Notes under the pieces: generated by a model
Told to the model about the DNA's origin: nothing
Databases searched by the model: none
What the model saw: only the letters and a program-made list of their open reading frames with translations
Position numbers and translations under genes: made by a program
Shown here: piece after piece, positions 24,475-34,894 of the stretch
How the letters are laid out: every line of letters begins with the position of its first letter
Numbering within the stretch: the first letter of the stretch is position 1
Source: Candidatus Bipolaricaulota bacterium
GTDB taxonomy: Bacteria; Bipolaricaulota; Bipolaricaulia; UBA7950; UBA9294
Reading direction: 5' to 3'
Length of the DNA stretch: 64,000 nt
NCBI GenBank assembly: GCA_030606565.1
Contig: JAUWGE010000001.1
Span: 126,301 to 190,300, forward strand

Positions 24475-25017
24475 ATGACAGAAGAAATGAAAGAGAAAAT
24501 ACAAGGGGTTGAAGCCGAGGAACAAGAGCTCCCCACTAAAGACGGCCTTTTGGTCGAGAAGGAAGCGGAGATCCGTTCCTACGTCGATCGACTCAAGCGA
24601 CTGCAGGCAGAGTTCGAGAACTACAAGAAGCGGGGGCTGCGCGAGATGGCCAATCTGGAAGAGCGGATTTCTGATCGAGAGATCCTCGATTTCCTCCCCC
24701 TGTACGACAACTTGCAGCGCGCATTCACGAGCTTCTCAGGGAACAACGACGCTCAGTCGTTCATCGAAGGGATAGAGCAGATCTTCGCCCAGTTCGATGA
24801 GATCCTTAAGCAAAAGGGGGTCTCTCCCATCGAGGCGGTTGGAAATCTCTTCGATCCAGCCAAGCATGAGGCCTTGCTAAGTGTTGAAAGCGACAAAGAG
24901 CGAAACGAAATCCTCGAGGAGTTCGAGCGAGGATACATATGCAATGGACGCGTCCTGCGGCCAAGCAAGGTCAAAGTGAGTAAAGGGAAGACTGAAACGG
25001 AGGAGGAAAAGACATGA
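24475..25017 (+). CDS. grpE: Nucleotide exchange factor GrpE
   Basis: The 180-residue GrpE has a long N-terminal coiled coil ([22 protein letters not shown]) and the C-terminal beta domain signature [41 protein letters not shown]. It releases ADP from DnaK. The stop overlaps dnaK by ATGA. The start ATG has a modest Shine-Dalgarno (AAGGGA). Confidence 0.94.
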   Translation: MTEEMKEKIQGVEAEEQELPTKDGLLVEKEAEIRSYVDRLKRLQAEFENYKKRGLREMANLEERISDREILDFLPLYDNLQRAFTSFSGNNDAQSFIEGIEQIFAQFDEILKQKGVSPIEAVGNLFDPAKHEALLSVESDKERNEILEEFERGYICNGRVLRPSKVKVSKGKTETEEEKT

Positions 25018-26855
25018 GAGAGAAGCTCATCGGAATCGATTTAGGAACGACGAATTCCTGTATCGCCGTCCTGGAGGGCGGAGCACCGGAGGTGATCACA
25101 AACACGGAAGGAGAGAGGGTAACCGCCTCGGTGGTTGCCTTCACCGACACAGGGGAAAGGTTGGTCGGCCGACTAGCAAAGCGCCAAGCGATCACAAACC
25201 CGAAACACACGGTCGCCTCGATCAAGCGAGAAATGGGAACCGACCACCGGGTGAAGATCGAACTTGACGGGAAAGTCGAAGAATACACCCCGGAGCAGAT
25301 CTCGGCGATGATCATACAGAAGCTGAAGAAGGATGCCGAGGAGCACCTGGGAGGCAAGGTTAAAAAGGCAGTGATCACTGTTCCCGCTTACTTCAATGAC
25401 TCGCAGCGCCAAGCGACCAAGGACGCAGGGAAGATCGCCGGGCTGGAAGTGATGCGTATCATCAACGAGCCAACCGCTGCCGCCCTTGCCTACGGCCTCG
25501 ACAAGACTGAGGAACAGACGATCCTTGTCTTTGACCTCGGTGGAGGGACGTTCGATGTATCAATCCTAGAGATCGGCGAAGGCGTATTCGAGGTTGTCGC
25601 CACCGATGGCGACACCCGGCTTGGCGGGGACGACTTCGACCGCCGGATCACCGATTGGCTGGTGGAAGAGTTCCGTAAGGATACCGGGATCGACCTCACG
25701 AGCGATCCGAGTGCGATGCAACGGCTGAAGGACGCGGCCGAGGCCGCAAAGATGGAACTCTCCAGTCGCAAGGAGACGACGATCAACCTCCCCTACATCA
25801 CCGCGGATGCGACTGGGCCCAAACACCTAGAGAAGAAGCTGACCCGGGCTAAGTTCGAGCAGATGATTGACGATTACCTAAATCGAACGATCGATATCGT
25901 CGAAGCGACCCTGCACGAGGCAGGAAAAAGCGCTGATGACATCGATCAAGTGATCTTGGTCGGGGGATCAACGCGCATCCCCAAGGTGCAGGAGCTCATC
26001 AGTTCGCGGATCCCGGGGAAGATCAATCGGGAGATCAACCCCGATGAGGTCGTCGCCGCCGGTGCAGCGATCCAGGGCGGGGTCCTCGCCGGTGAGGTGG
26101 ACGAAATCGTCCTCCTTGACGTCACCCCACTCACCCTCGCCATTGAAACCCTCGGTGAAATCGCTACGCCCCTGATCGAACGAAACACGACCATTCCTAC
26201 TGAGAAAACGAAAACGTTCACCACAGCAGCGGACAATCAGCCGAGTGTAGAGATCCACGTCCTCCAGGGGGAGCGAAAGATGGCCGCAGACAACAAGTCG
26301 CTAGGGAAGTTTCAGTTGACTGGTCTCCCCCCTGCTCCGCGCGGGATTCCACAGATCGATGTTACGTTCAATATCGACTCGGACGGAATTCTAAACGTGG
26401 CTGCCAAGGACAAGGCAACCGCAAAGAGCGCTTCGATCACGATCAAGGATTCCTCCCGCCTCGATGAGAGCGAGATTGAGCGGATGCGGCGCGAGGCTGA
26501 GGAGCACAGCGAGGAGGACAAGAAAAAAGCAGAAGAGATCGAGGTGCGAAATCAGGCAGATCAGCTCGTCTATTCGGTGGAGAAGACTCTCTTAGACCTG
26601 GGAGAGAAGGTCACTCAGGATAAACGAGGCGAGATCGAGGATCACCTCCGTCGGCTGAAGGAGAAGCTGTCCCAGAACGCGAACATGGAGGAGATCCGCC
26701 AAGCGATGGAGTCCCTTTCTAAGAGTTCGCAGCAGCTTGCAGAGGAGGCCTATAAGCAAGCGGCTTCGCAAAAAGAAGAGCCTAGTGATGCGTCTAAAGG
26801 TGACGATGACGAGGGGAATGGCGACTACATCGACGCCGAGTACGACGATAAATAA
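25014..26855 (+). CDS. dnaK: Chaperone protein DnaK (Hsp70)
   Basis: The 613-residue Hsp70 shows [10 protein letters not shown] at the start, [18 protein letters not shown]-type [26 protein letters not shown] and the substrate-binding [14 protein letters not shown], with an acidic disordered tail ([17 protein letters not shown]). It folds nascent and damaged proteins in the cytoplasm with DnaJ and GrpE. Compared with E. coli it is ~25 residues shorter, lacking the GDDDEKAKLAS-type insertion in the first lobe, as in Gram-positive and deep-branching forms. Confidence 0.98.
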   Translation: MREKLIGIDLGTTNSCIAVLEGGAPEVITNTEGERVTASVVAFTDTGERLVGRLAKRQAITNPKHTVASIKREMGTDHRVKIELDGKVEEYTPEQISAMIIQKLKKDAEEHLGGKVKKAVITVPAYFNDSQRQATKDAGKIAGLEVMRIINEPTAAALAYGLDKTEEQTILVFDLGGGTFDVSILEIGEGVFEVVATDGDTRLGGDDFDRRITDWLVEEFRKDTGIDLTSDPSAMQRLKDAAEAAKMELSSRKETTINLPYITADATGPKHLEKKLTRAKFEQMIDDYLNRTIDIVEATLHEAGKSADDIDQVILVGGSTRIPKVQELISSRIPGKINREINPDEVVAAGAAIQGGVLAGEVDEIVLLDVTPLTLAIETLGEIATPLIERNTTIPTEKTKTFTTAADNQPSVEIHVLQGERKMAADNKSLGKFQLTGLPPAPRGIPQIDVTFNIDSDGILNVAAKDKATAKSASITIKDSSRLDESEIERMRREAEEHSEEDKKKAEEIEVRNQADQLVYSVEKTLLDLGEKVTQDKRGEIEDHLRRLKEKLSQNANMEEIRQAMESLSKSSQQLAEEAYKQAASQKEEPSDASKGDDDEGNGDYIDAEYDDK

Positions 26856-26870
26856 GAAGAAGGGGGCGGC

Positions 26871-27986
26871 GTGGCCAAGCGAGACTACTATGAGGTGCTC
26901 GGAGTAGCCCGCGACACAAGCCAGGAGGGGATCAAGAAGGCCTTCCGCCAGAAGGCGAAACAGTTTCACCCTGACAAGAACCCAAAAGAGCGCAAGAAGG
27001 CCGAGGAGGAGTTTAAGCGAGTAGCGGAAGCCTACGAAGTCCTCTCCGATCCGGATAAGCGGGCGCAATACGACCGCTACGGCCACGCTGGCCCAACGCA
27101 GGGATTCGACTTCAGCTCAACCGACTTTCGCCGGGCACGCCAAGCCTACTCCGATTTCGGTTTTGGCGCGGTCGACAACCTCTTTGACCTCTTCTTTCGC
27201 CAGGGAGCCCCTCGTACTGTCACGCGCCAGCAACGCGTGCTGCAAGGAGAGGATATCGAGTACAAGCTGCGCATTACGCTGGAGGACGCTGCCTCTGGAA
27301 CGAGGATGAAAATCACCGCCCCTCGTCTCATCCCCTGCCACCGCTGTCAGGGATCCGGGATGGAACCGGGAACATCCAAGCGCGCCTGCCCAACCTGTAG
27401 AGGGAGAGGACAGGTGGAGTACCGGCAACAAAGTCTCTTGGGGAGTTTTGTCAACATCCGTACCTGCCCTGAATGTAACGGCAAAGGTGAGATAATCGAG
27501 CAGCCATGCCACCGCTGCCGAGGCACCGGTCGGGTGAAGGAGAAGAGCAAGATCTCGATTAACGTCCCCGCGGGGGTGGACAACGGCTCGCGCCTGAGAC
27601 TGAAAGGACAGGGAAACGCTGGACCGAGCGGCGGTCCAGCCGGCGACCTGTACATCATCATCGAGGTGATTCCCCACCCCAAGTTCCAGCGCGGGGGGCA
27701 AGACATCCACTCCAAGGTAAGAATCAACTATCCCCAAGCGGCCCTGGGAACAAAAGTGAAGGTCGATACCCTGTGGGGGAAGGAAACGGTCAGTATCCCT
27801 GCCGGAACGCAGCCTGGTACGGTCATCCGAATGCGGGGTAAAGGGATGCCGAATCTAAACGGTACCAGAAAAGGAGACCACTTCGTTGAGGTAGGGGTGG
27901 GTGTCCCCACGCGGCTCTCTGCGGCACAACGCAGCGCCCTCCTCGAGCTTCAGAAGACCTTTCCAGAAACAGAGGATCAGTCGTGA
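26871..27986 (+). CDS. dnaJ: Chaperone protein DnaJ
   Basis: The 371-residue type I J-protein has a J domain with HPD at residues 33-35, a Phe-rich rather than strongly Gly-rich linker ([15 protein letters not shown]) and four zinc repeats: [24 protein letters not shown] and CHRCRGTG. Two C-terminal substrate domains follow. It stimulates DnaK ATPase activity. It starts with GTG 26871 behind AGGGGGCGG. The G/F linker is shorter than usual. Its last 10 nt overlap the end of rdgB on the opposite strand. Confidence 0.96.
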   Translation: MAKRDYYEVLGVARDTSQEGIKKAFRQKAKQFHPDKNPKERKKAEEEFKRVAEAYEVLSDPDKRAQYDRYGHAGPTQGFDFSSTDFRRARQAYSDFGFGAVDNLFDLFFRQGAPRTVTRQQRVLQGEDIEYKLRITLEDAASGTRMKITAPRLIPCHRCQGSGMEPGTSKRACPTCRGRGQVEYRQQSLLGSFVNIRTCPECNGKGEIIEQPCHRCRGTGRVKEKSKISINVPAGVDNGSRLRLKGQGNAGPSGGPAGDLYIIIEVIPHPKFQRGGQDIHSKVRINYPQAALGTKVKVDTLWGKETVSIPAGTQPGTVIRMRGKGMPNLNGTRKGDHFVEVGVGVPTRLSAAQRSALLELQKTFPETEDQS

Positions 27987-28570
27987 GCAAGCTCTCTTAG
28001 AACCTGTTTGATCCCCTCGATCGCCCGCCGCCGGTGGCTGATCCGGTTCTTATCAACAAGCGTCATCTCGGCAAGAGTACGCGAGAAGCCATCGGGGATA
28101 AACAATGGGTCGTAGCCAAACCCCCCTTCTCCTTCGAGCTTACGAGCAATCCTCCCTGTGAGGATGCCCTCACGCACAAACTCTCGCCCGTCAGGAAAGC
28201 ACAGCACAGCCACCGCTATGAAGCGAGCCCTCCGGTCGCGCACCCCGGCAAGGCGTTCGAGGAGGAGGGTGTTGTTTCGCTCGTAGTTGACTGGGACGCC
28301 GGCGAAACGAGCGGAGTGAACACCGGGCTCTCCCCCTAGAGCATCAACCTCCAACCCTGCGTCCTCAGCAAGAACGGGAAGTCCTGTCTCTGCGCAGATC
28401 GTCCGCGCCTTGAGCCTGGCATTCTCCTCAAAGCTCAATCCGGTCTCCTCCACCGATTTGAAAGGGCGGGCATGAAAGGTGAGAAGCTCTACACCCTCGA
28501 GATCGGCCAGGAGCTCCCGCAACTCGCTTAACTTCCCCTCGTTTTTTGTCCCGAGGAGAAGGAGGATCAT
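27977..28570 (-). CDS. rdgB: XTP/dITP pyrophosphatase (RdgB/HAM1)
   Basis: The 197-residue house-cleaning enzyme hydrolyses dITP, XTP and ITP to monophosphates. It has the N-terminal [15 protein letters not shown], the catalytic [23 protein letters not shown] and the C-terminal [11 protein letters not shown] and ISHRRRAI, all typical of the family. It is the last gene of the secG-dppD-dppF-rdgB run, and its start overlaps dppF by ATGA. Confidence 0.95.
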   Translation of the reverse strand: MILLLLGTKNEGKLSELRELLADLEGVELLTFHARPFKSVEETGLSFEENARLKARTICAETGLPVLAEDAGLEVDALGGEPGVHSARFAGVPVNYERNNTLLLERLAGVRDRRARFIAVAVLCFPDGREFVREGILTGRIARKLEGEGGFGYDPLFIPDGFSRTLAEMTLVDKNRISHRRRAIEGIKQVLRELAHD

Positions 28571-29607
28571 CCTGTCCGGACCGGCCGCAGGCTCAGCGAG
28601 TCAGCGAAATGACAGGTGGCAAAGTGCTCATTACCCAGATCGCGATAGACCGGGGCCTCCGTTTTGCAGGTATCTTTCGCGTAACGACAGCGCGGATGGA
28701 AGTAGCAACCGGAGGGTGGATTTACCGGGCTGGGGACATCCCCCTCGAGGAGAATCCGTTCCACATTGTAATCAGGGTCCGGAACCGGAACTGCGGACAT
28801 CAACGCCTCGGTGTATGGGTGCTTCGGGTTTGTGAAGAGCTCCTCGGTCTTGCACAACTCCACAATCTTCCCCAGGTACATCACCGCTACCCGGTCGCTT
28901 ATGTGCTTAACCACGGAGAGGTCATGGGCAATAAACAAGTACGTAAGACTAAACTCTTCCTGCAGATCTTCAAGCATGTTTAACACCTGCGCCTGAATGG
29001 AGACATCAAGCGCGGAGACCGGTTCGTCAGCTATAATCAGTTGGGGGTCGAGGGCAAGGGCGCGTGCCACTCCGATCCTCTGCCGCTGACCACCTGAAAA
29101 CTCGTGTGGATAACGCTTCATGTGATCCGGTTTCAGCCCAACTGCGCCGAGGAGCTCGCGAACACGGTTCTCCCGTTCTCTCCCCTTGGCCACTCTGTGC
29201 ACAAGCAACGGCTCTCCCACAATCGCCCCCACGGTCATACGAGGGTTCAAAGATGAGTAAGGATCCTGGAAGATGACCTGCATATCTCGACGGAGCGCCT
29301 TGAGCGTCTTGCGAGAAGCGGTGGCAACATCCACCTCTTTATACTCTTCGCCCTGGCCAGCAAGTTTCTTACTACGAAAGCGAACCTCCCCCGCGGTCGG
29401 TTCGATCAAACGAAGGATCGTACGGCCGGTCGTCGTCTTCCCACAGCCGCTCTCACCCACCAAACCGAGGGTCTCCCCCTCCTTGATGTACATGTCGATA
29501 TCATCAACCGCTTTAACATGGGCCACCACACGCCTCAGGACCCCTTTTCGCACGGGAAAGTACTTCTTCAGGTTCTTCACATCGAGTAGGATGTTGTAAG
29601 AAGACAA
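28567..29607 (-). CDS. Oligopeptide/dipeptide ABC transporter ATPase (DppF/OppF)
   Basis: The 346-residue ATPase has Walker [10 protein letters not shown], signature [16 protein letters not shown], Walker [22 protein letters not shown] and a C-terminal oligo_HPY extension ([19 protein letters not shown], then [14 protein letters not shown]). It is one of two nucleotide-binding subunits of a peptide or nickel/sugar-type importer. The permease and binding-protein genes are not in this window. It follows dppD by 17 bp. Confidence 0.9.
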   Translation of the reverse strand: MSSYNILLDVKNLKKYFPVRKGVLRRVVAHVKAVDDIDMYIKEGETLGLVGESGCGKTTTGRTILRLIEPTAGEVRFRSKKLAGQGEEYKEVDVATASRKTLKALRRDMQVIFQDPYSSLNPRMTVGAIVGEPLLVHRVAKGRERENRVRELLGAVGLKPDHMKRYPHEFSGGQRQRIGVARALALDPQLIIADEPVSALDVSIQAQVLNMLEDLQEEFSLTYLFIAHDLSVVKHISDRVAVMYLGKIVELCKTEELFTNPKHPYTEALMSAVPVPDPDYNVERILLEGDVPSPVNPPSGCYFHPRCRYAKDTCKTEAPVYRDLGNEHFATCHFADSLSLRPVRTG

Positions 29608-29624
29608 GCTCTATCACCTCTTTG

Positions 29625-30608
29625 TCATTCGTACAGCCAACAAGCAGCCAAGTGGCAAGAAGCCACTTCTTTAAGCGGCGGGATCTTTGTCTTGCAGATT
29701 TCCATTGCCTGCGGACACCGCGGCTCAAACCCGCACCCTTCTGGAACCTCAAACGGATCAGGAACAACCCCCTTGATGGGAATGAGGCGTTCCTTCTTCG
29801 TCGTCGCAAGCGATGGGATTGAGTTCATCAGCCCCTGGGTGTACGGGTGCTTGGTGTTATGGAAGATCTCGCTGGCCGTCGCTCTTTCGACGATCTTCCC
29901 CAGATACATGATGACCACGTCGTCGGCCATCTGTGCAATCACCCCAAGGTCATGAGTGATAAACTGGATTGCGGTGTTAAAATTCTCGCGCAGACCGTTC
30001 ATCAGGTCAAGAACCTGCGCCTCGATCGTCACGTCAAGGGCTGTGGTAGGCTCGTCGGCGATCAGAAGCGACGGGTTACAGGAGAGCGCCATGGCGATCA
30101 TCGCGCGCTGGCGCATCCCGCCGGAGAGCTGATGTGGGTACTCATCGACACGCTGCTCTGGAACAGGAATCCCCACTGCGTATAGCATCTCGATCGCCTT
30201 CTTGCGCGCCTCTTTCTTTTTTAAGTGCTGGTGGAGGATGATCGCTTCCATGATTTGGTTCCCAATCGTATACACCGGATTTAAAGAGGTCATCGGCTCC
30301 TGGAATATCATAGCGATCTCGTTTCCGCGAATCGAGCGGTATTCCCTCCCTTTAGGATTAAGCCCGGTCAGGTCTGTGACTTTTCCATCGCGGTGGTATA
30401 GTATCTCCCCGGTCTCTATCCTTCCGGGCGGTGTTTGGATGAGCCCCATAACCGATAGCGCAGCCACGGTCTTTCCGCACCCGCTCTCGCCGACTACCCC
30501 CAGCGTCTTCTCCGGTTCGATGGTGAAGTCAACCCCGTCCACAGCCCGTACCACACCGTCCTCGGTGTAGAAGTACGTCTTGAGATCCCTTACCTCAATT
30601 AACGGCAC
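29625..30608 (-). CDS. Oligopeptide/dipeptide ABC transporter ATPase (DppD/OppD)
   Basis: The 327-residue partner ATPase has Walker A GESGCGKT, signature [15 protein letters not shown], Walker [21 protein letters not shown] and the extension [15 protein letters not shown] with [14 protein letters not shown]. Start GTG 30608 is set by AAGGAGG upstream. It sits 26 bp after secG. The pairing of secG with isolated dpp ATPases is not a known functional link and probably reflects transcription convenience. Confidence 0.9.
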   Translation of the reverse strand: MPLIEVRDLKTYFYTEDGVVRAVDGVDFTIEPEKTLGVVGESGCGKTVAALSVMGLIQTPPGRIETGEILYHRDGKVTDLTGLNPKGREYRSIRGNEIAMIFQEPMTSLNPVYTIGNQIMEAIILHQHLKKKEARKKAIEMLYAVGIPVPEQRVDEYPHQLSGGMRQRAMIAMALSCNPSLLIADEPTTALDVTIEAQVLDLMNGLRENFNTAIQFITHDLGVIAQMADDVVIMYLGKIVERATASEIFHNTKHPYTQGLMNSIPSLATTKKERLIPIKGVVPDPFEVPEGCGFEPRCPQAMEICKTKIPPLKEVASCHLAACWLYE

Positions 30609-30634
30609 CGCTATCTTCCCTCCTTACCGCAGTT

Positions 30635-30859
30635 CTACAGGACTGACAGGATGAATCCCAGAACCATGTACACAGTCGCCAATGCGGCGGTTAGCGTCCT
30701 CTTAGGATCCTTGACCACATCGCGTCCGAACACGGTACTCGAAGCCCCTGAGCCAAAAGCCCCGCCGAGCCCCGAATGCTCGCTCATCTGAAGAAGAATC
30801 AACCCCATCAGGGCAAAACAGTCAAGGAAAAACAAAGCCTCCAGTATCACTCTAAACAT
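30635..30859 (-). CDS. secG: Preprotein translocase subunit SecG
   Basis: The 74-residue protein has two membrane segments separated by a Gly/Ser loop: FALMGLILLQMSEHSGLGGAFGSGASSTVFGRD, then LTAALATVYMVLGFILSVL. This is the SecG fold, an accessory subunit of SecYEG that assists SecA cycling. ATG 30859 is the first codon of a likely four-gene operon with its own extended -10 promoter. Confidence 0.92.
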   Translation of the reverse strand: MFRVILEALFFLDCFALMGLILLQMSEHSGLGGAFGSGASSTVFGRDVVKDPKRTLTAALATVYMVLGFILSVL

Positions 30860-30909
30860 ACAACATCGATCCTTTCACGACTCTCTGCTTTGATTTACCC
30901 AAGCAATGC

Positions 30910-30938
30910 ATTATAGCATAAGTCCCCCAACCCCACAA
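30910..30938 (-). promoter_or_regulatory. Promoter of the secG operon (extended -10)
   Basis: On the minus strand TTGTGG (30938-30933), 17 nt, then TGC immediately before a perfect TATAAT (30915-30910). The TG motif marks an extended -10 promoter. Confidence 0.75.
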
Positions 30939-30950
30939 AGGTGATCCTTC

Positions 30951-30979
30951 TTGCAGGGGCTTACAGGTTTCCGTATGCT
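30951..30979 (+). promoter_or_regulatory. Possible promoter of pyrG
   Basis: TTGCAG (30951-30956), 17 nt and TATGCT (30974-30979), 36 bp before the pyrG start. Its -35 box begins 13 bp beyond that of the divergent secG promoter. Confidence 0.45.
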
Positions 30980-31015
30980 GTATCAGCACTTGAGAGCGGG
31001 CACGGGAGGCTAGAG

Positions 31016-32626
31016 TTGCGCAAGTTTATTTTCGTCACCGGGGGCGTCCTCTCCGGCCTTGGCAAAGGGGTGATTGCGGCCTCGATCGGGCTGCTGTTCA
31101 AGCTCAGAGGGTATCGCGTCACGCTTCAGAAGATCGATCCTTACCTAAACATCGACGCTGGGACGATGAATCCCTTCGAGCACGGAGAGGTGTTCGTCAC
31201 CTGCGACGGGAAGGAGACCGACCTCGACATCGGCCGTTACGAGCGGTTCCTCGATGAGGAGCTCTCAGCAGTAAACTATATCACCACCGGGCAGGTCTAC
31301 TGGAATGTTATCCGCCAGGAACGCGCCGGTGCCTTCCTCGGGAAGACGGTGCAAGTGATCCCGCACATTACCGACGAGATCAAGCGATTGATCCAACTCC
31401 CCTTGACTCAGAACAAGGCTGGGATTGGGGTGATCGAGGTAGGTGGAACCGTTGGGGATATCGAGGTCCTTCCCTTCCTGGAAGCGCTGCGGCAACTGAA
31501 GGACGAGCTCCCCCGCGAGGACACGTTCTTCGTCCACCTCACCCTCCTCCCTCATCTTGCAAGCACGGATGAAATCAAAACCAAACCAACGCAACACAGC
31601 GTGAAAGAGCTACGGGCAATCGGAATCCAACCGGACATGATCGTGGCCCGTTGCGACCGCTCCCTCGCCGACTCGATCAAGGACAAGATTGCCTTATTCT
31701 GCGACGTTCCTCAACAGAACGTGATCGAGGACCTCGATCTTCCCTCGATCTACGACGTTCCGTTAACGATGAAGGATCAGGGACTCGACCGTCGCATCGC
31801 TGAGGGACTTGGCCTCCCTCAGCAGGAGGCGAAAGTAGATCGGTGGCAAGCTCTGACCAAGCGGTTGCAAGAGCCATCACAGCGCGTGAGGATTGGGATT
31901 GTGGGAAAATACGTCCAACTCAGAGACTCCTATATGAGCATAAATGAGGCATTCCTTCACGCCGGGATCGCCCTGGATGTAGGGGTCGACCTAGAGTGGA
32001 TCTCGGCCGAGGCCATCTTCCATGAAGGCCCAAAGGCCCAATTGAGCGGCCTCGACGGTCTATTGATTCCGGGTGGGTTCGGCGATCGTGGAATCGAAGG
32101 AAAGGTGAAAGCTGTCGGGTACGTGCGAAAGAAGAGGATTCCCTTCTTTGGAATCTGTCTAGGGCTACAGTGTGCAGTGATCGAATACGCCAGGGAACAC
32201 CTCAGCCTCCCCAAAGCAAACAGCTCCGAGTTTGACCCCGCCACGCCTCACCCGGTGATAGATCTTCTCGAGGAACAGACTACAGTCACTGAAAAAGGGG
32301 GGACGATGCGCCTGGGAGCGTACGAAGCGGTCCTGCGAGAGGACTCCAAGAGCTATTCCTGTTACGGCGTCCAACGGATCTATGAGCGCCATCGCCACCG
32401 CTACGAGTTCAACCCACGCTATCGCCAGCAGTTTGAAAATGCCGGGGCACGGATCGCAGCCACCTCTCCCGACGATTGGTTGGTGGAGATCATCGAGATT
32501 GTGGAACATCCCTGGTTTGTTGGAGTTCAATTCCACCCCGAATTTAAGTCCCACTTTCTCTCCCCACACCCCCTCTTCTGCGGATTTATTAAAGCATGTC
32601 TAAAACGAAGATCTTCCTCACCATAG
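31016..32626 (+). CDS. pyrG: CTP synthase
   Basis: CTP synthase aminates UTP to CTP using glutamine. The ~536-residue enzyme begins RKFIFVTGGVLSGLGKG (P-loop of the synthetase domain), shows DPYLNIDAGTMNPFEHGEVF and GGTVGDIE, and ends with a class I glutaminase domain whose nucleophile Cys lies in GICLGLQ, with GVQFHPEF near the end. Start TTG 31016 is chosen because GGGAGG precedes it and MRKFIFVTGG is the canonical N-terminus; the frame is open further upstream. Its end overlaps lptC by 31 nt. Confidence 0.97.
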   Translation: MRKFIFVTGGVLSGLGKGVIAASIGLLFKLRGYRVTLQKIDPYLNIDAGTMNPFEHGEVFVTCDGKETDLDIGRYERFLDEELSAVNYITTGQVYWNVIRQERAGAFLGKTVQVIPHITDEIKRLIQLPLTQNKAGIGVIEVGGTVGDIEVLPFLEALRQLKDELPREDTFFVHLTLLPHLASTDEIKTKPTQHSVKELRAIGIQPDMIVARCDRSLADSIKDKIALFCDVPQQNVIEDLDLPSIYDVPLTMKDQGLDRRIAEGLGLPQQEAKVDRWQALTKRLQEPSQRVRIGIVGKYVQLRDSYMSINEAFLHAGIALDVGVDLEWISAEAIFHEGPKAQLSGLDGLLIPGGFGDRGIEGKVKAVGYVRKKRIPFFGICLGLQCAVIEYAREHLSLPKANSSEFDPATPHPVIDLLEEQTTVTEKGGTMRLGAYEAVLREDSKSYSCYGVQRIYERHRHRYEFNPRYRQQFENAGARIAATSPDDWLVEIIEIVEHPWFVGVQFHPEFKSHFLSPHPLFCGFIKACLKRRSSSP

Positions 32627-33390
32627 GCCTCCTCCTAATCGGAGCTGGGATTATTCTCCTCTTTCTTTCCTCTTCCCGGCAGGAGGAAACATCGCCACCG
32701 ACACAGGCGCAAGGGGTGAGCCTATACGGCTACGACGAAGAAGGTGCACTAAGTTGGGGCATAGAAGCGCAGGAAGGGAAGATGAAGGACGATAAGGGGA
32801 GCCTCTCCGAGGTAGAGGTCATCTTCTACGCCGATGGAAAGGAACGGTTGCAGGCAAGGGCCGATACTCTCACCTTCGAGAAAAGAGAGGTAACCCTCAG
32901 TGGGAATGTAGAGGTCATTCGTCACGACGGCTACCACCTCCAGACCGAGGCGATCACTTGGGTCGAGGCAGTGGGAGAACTTACCGCAACTCGGGTAAGA
33001 ATTACCTTGACAGCGGCGAGGTTGGAAGCGGGACAATTTCGCTATGATCTTAAAAGCGAGCACTCTTTTCTCGAAGAAGGAGTTACTGCTACACTCGACC
33101 GCTCCCCCCCGCTCCATATCGTGGGGGACAAAGCGGAGGAGAAAGATGGGAGGCTGATCCTCACTGGCGGGGTATCGGTGCAGCGGGGTGAGGAAACCTA
33201 CCACTGCGCTAGAATTACGTACGATCCGGGGACCGAAGAGACTCAACTTTCTGAAGAGGTGAATGGAACATTTCCCGCAGGGACGATCCGCGCGGAATTG
33301 GTCACCTTAAGCTCCGATGGACTCAGTACTGGCGGCGGGGTGCACCTCCTTCTCAACCACCGTTTCTTTGAAGGTACGGACGGTGCTTGA
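32596..33390 (+). CDS. LPS export LptC/LptA-like protein
   Basis: One N-terminal membrane anchor (IFLTIGLLLIGAGIILLFLS) precedes a beta-rich periplasmic region of 230 residues with repeated jelly-roll strands, such as LQARADTLTFEKREVTLSGNVEVIRHDGYHLQTEAITWV and GDKAEEKDGRLILTGGVSVQRGEETYHCARITYD. LptC and LptA share this fold and form the bridge that moves lipopolysaccharide to the outer membrane. The length (264) exceeds E. coli LptC (191), so it may combine LptC with part of an LptA/OstA repeat. The gene order pyrG-lptC-lptB supports the call. Confidence 0.78.
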   Translation: MSKTKIFLTIGLLLIGAGIILLFLSSSRQEETSPPTQAQGVSLYGYDEEGALSWGIEAQEGKMKDDKGSLSEVEVIFYADGKERLQARADTLTFEKREVTLSGNVEVIRHDGYHLQTEAITWVEAVGELTATRVRITLTAARLEAGQFRYDLKSEHSFLEEGVTATLDRSPPLHIVGDKAEEKDGRLILTGGVSVQRGEETYHCARITYDPGTEETQLSEEVNGTFPAGTIRAELVTLSSDGLSTGGGVHLLLNHRFFEGTDGA

Positions 33391-34096
33391 AGGGAAAGGA
33401 CTGACTAAGAGCTACAAAGGACGACGCGTCGTTGATCGACTCTCCATGCGAGTCGAAAGAGGGGAGATAATCGGTCTTCTCGGTCCAAACGGCGCTGGAA
33501 AGACGACGACTTTTTACATGCTGATTGGGTTCATCGCCGCCGAGGAAGGGGAGGTTCTCCTCGACGGAAAGGACATCTCCATGTTGCCCTTCTACCGCCG
33601 GACGAGACTGGGAATCAGCTACCTCCCACAGGAGCCTTCGGTCTTCACTCGCGCAAGCGCGGAGGAGAATCTCGACCTCGTATTGGAATGGTCCACCGCG
33701 CCAGGAAAGAGGTTAAAAATCCGTGAGGAACTGTTGCACGAGTTCGGCCTCGAGGGTCTGCGCACGCGGTGGGCCAGGACCCTCTCCTCGGGGGAACGAC
33801 GCCGACTGGAGATCGCCCGCGCGCTCGCTACCTCTCCTTCCTATATCCTTCTCGATGAACCGTTCTCGGGGATCGACCCAATCTCCGTAACCGATTTACA
33901 AGAACAGATCATCACCCTTAAGAGCCAGGGAATTGGACTGGTCATCACCGACCATAACGTGCGCGACACCCTCTCCATCACTGACTATGCTTACCTGATC
34001 AACGAGGGGCGGGTGATCACTGAGGGAACTCCAGAGAAGATCCTTAACGATCCGCTGGCTCGTCGATTCTACTTGGGAGAGCGCTTTCAGGCGTAA
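33383..34096 (+). CDS. lptB: LPS export ABC transporter ATPase LptB
   Basis: The 237-residue ATPase has Walker A GPNGAGKTTTFYMLIGFI, the LptB-specific LGISYLPQEPSVFTRASAEENL, signature LSSGERRRLEIARALA, Walker B YILLDEPFSGIDPI and H-loop ITDHNVRDTLSI. It powers extraction of LPS from the inner membrane with LptFG, whose genes are not seen here. GTG 33383 gives the expected N-terminus (VLEGKGLTKSYKGRRVV) and overlaps the end of lptC. The last 53 nt overlap lgt tail-to-tail. Confidence 0.94.
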   Translation: MLEGKGLTKSYKGRRVVDRLSMRVERGEIIGLLGPNGAGKTTTFYMLIGFIAAEEGEVLLDGKDISMLPFYRRTRLGISYLPQEPSVFTRASAEENLDLVLEWSTAPGKRLKIREELLHEFGLEGLRTRWARTLSSGERRRLEIARALATSPSYILLDEPFSGIDPISVTDLQEQIITLKSQGIGLVITDHNVRDTLSITDYAYLINEGRVITEGTPEKILNDPLARRFYLGERFQA

Positions 34097-34859
34097 GCCG
34101 TTGGTAGAGGCGTCGCCAGAAGATGAATCCGCCAAAGCCGATGACGAGCACCGCGCTGATCACATGTGCAGCACGGACCGGTCCAAGCCACAGACTATCT
34201 GCGCGGGTGAAGCTAACAAGCGAACGGGCAAGCGAATAGAGGATAAAATACATCGCGGTGGAAAAGCCGTCATGATATTCCTTCTTCCTGATCCACCACA
34301 GGTAGAAAAAGATAATTAGGTTGAGGATCATCTCGTAGATCATCGAGGGATGGGTAGCAAGACCAGGGTAGGCCATCCCAGCAGGCGATTCGGGCGGGAA
34401 GTGAATTCCCCACGGGAGGTTTGTGGGGAGGCCGTAAGCGTCGCCGTTCATCAGGTTGCCAATCCGACCGATCGCCTGGCCGAGGATGAGGCTGGGGGAA
34501 AGGGCGTCGGTGAGCACCCAGAACGTCACCCTCTTCACGCGAGAGAAGATGTAGACGACAATCGTTCCAGCGATCACTCCTCCGTGAATGGCGAGCCCTC
34601 CCTCCCACACCTTGACAATATCTGCGAGATGGTGGCTGTAGTAACTCCATTGAAAGGCGACGTAGTAGATCCGCGCGCCGATGATCGCCACCGGGATCGT
34701 CCACAAAAGGAGGTCAAAGAGATCTTCAGTAGACAGGGCAAGGTTCTTGCGCCGCACCTCACTTAAAAGAAGAACAAAGCCGAGCGTAATGGCGATCACG
34801 TACATCAGGCCGTAGTAGCGTATGACGATCGGCCCGATTTTAACCAGGATCGGATGCAT
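34044..34859 (-). CDS. lgt: Prolipoprotein diacylglyceryl transferase
   Basis: Lgt transfers diacylglycerol from phosphatidylglycerol to the lipobox Cys of prolipoproteins, the first step of lipoprotein maturation. The 271-residue protein has seven membrane segments, GGLAIHGGVIAG with the essential His, and the signature GRIGNLMNGDAYGLPTNLPWG with the essential Arg. The C-terminal tail is coded within the 3' end of lptB on the other strand. Lnt, the last enzyme of the same pathway, is encoded divergently 35 bp away. The lipoproteins at 36.4-39.1 kb are probable substrates. Confidence 0.95.
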   Translation of the reverse strand: MHPILVKIGPIVIRYYGLMYVIAITLGFVLLLSEVRRKNLALSTEDLFDLLLWTIPVAIIGARIYYVAFQWSYYSHHLADIVKVWEGGLAIHGGVIAGTIVVYIFSRVKRVTFWVLTDALSPSLILGQAIGRIGNLMNGDAYGLPTNLPWGIHFPPESPAGMAYPGLATHPSMIYEMILNLIIFFYLWWIRKKEYHDGFSTAMYFILYSLARSLVSFTRADSLWLGPVRAAHVISAVLVIGFGGFIFWRRLYQRLTPESALPSRIDEPADR

Positions 34860-34894
34860 GACTTACCCCCATATATCGATATGATGAAGAGTAT

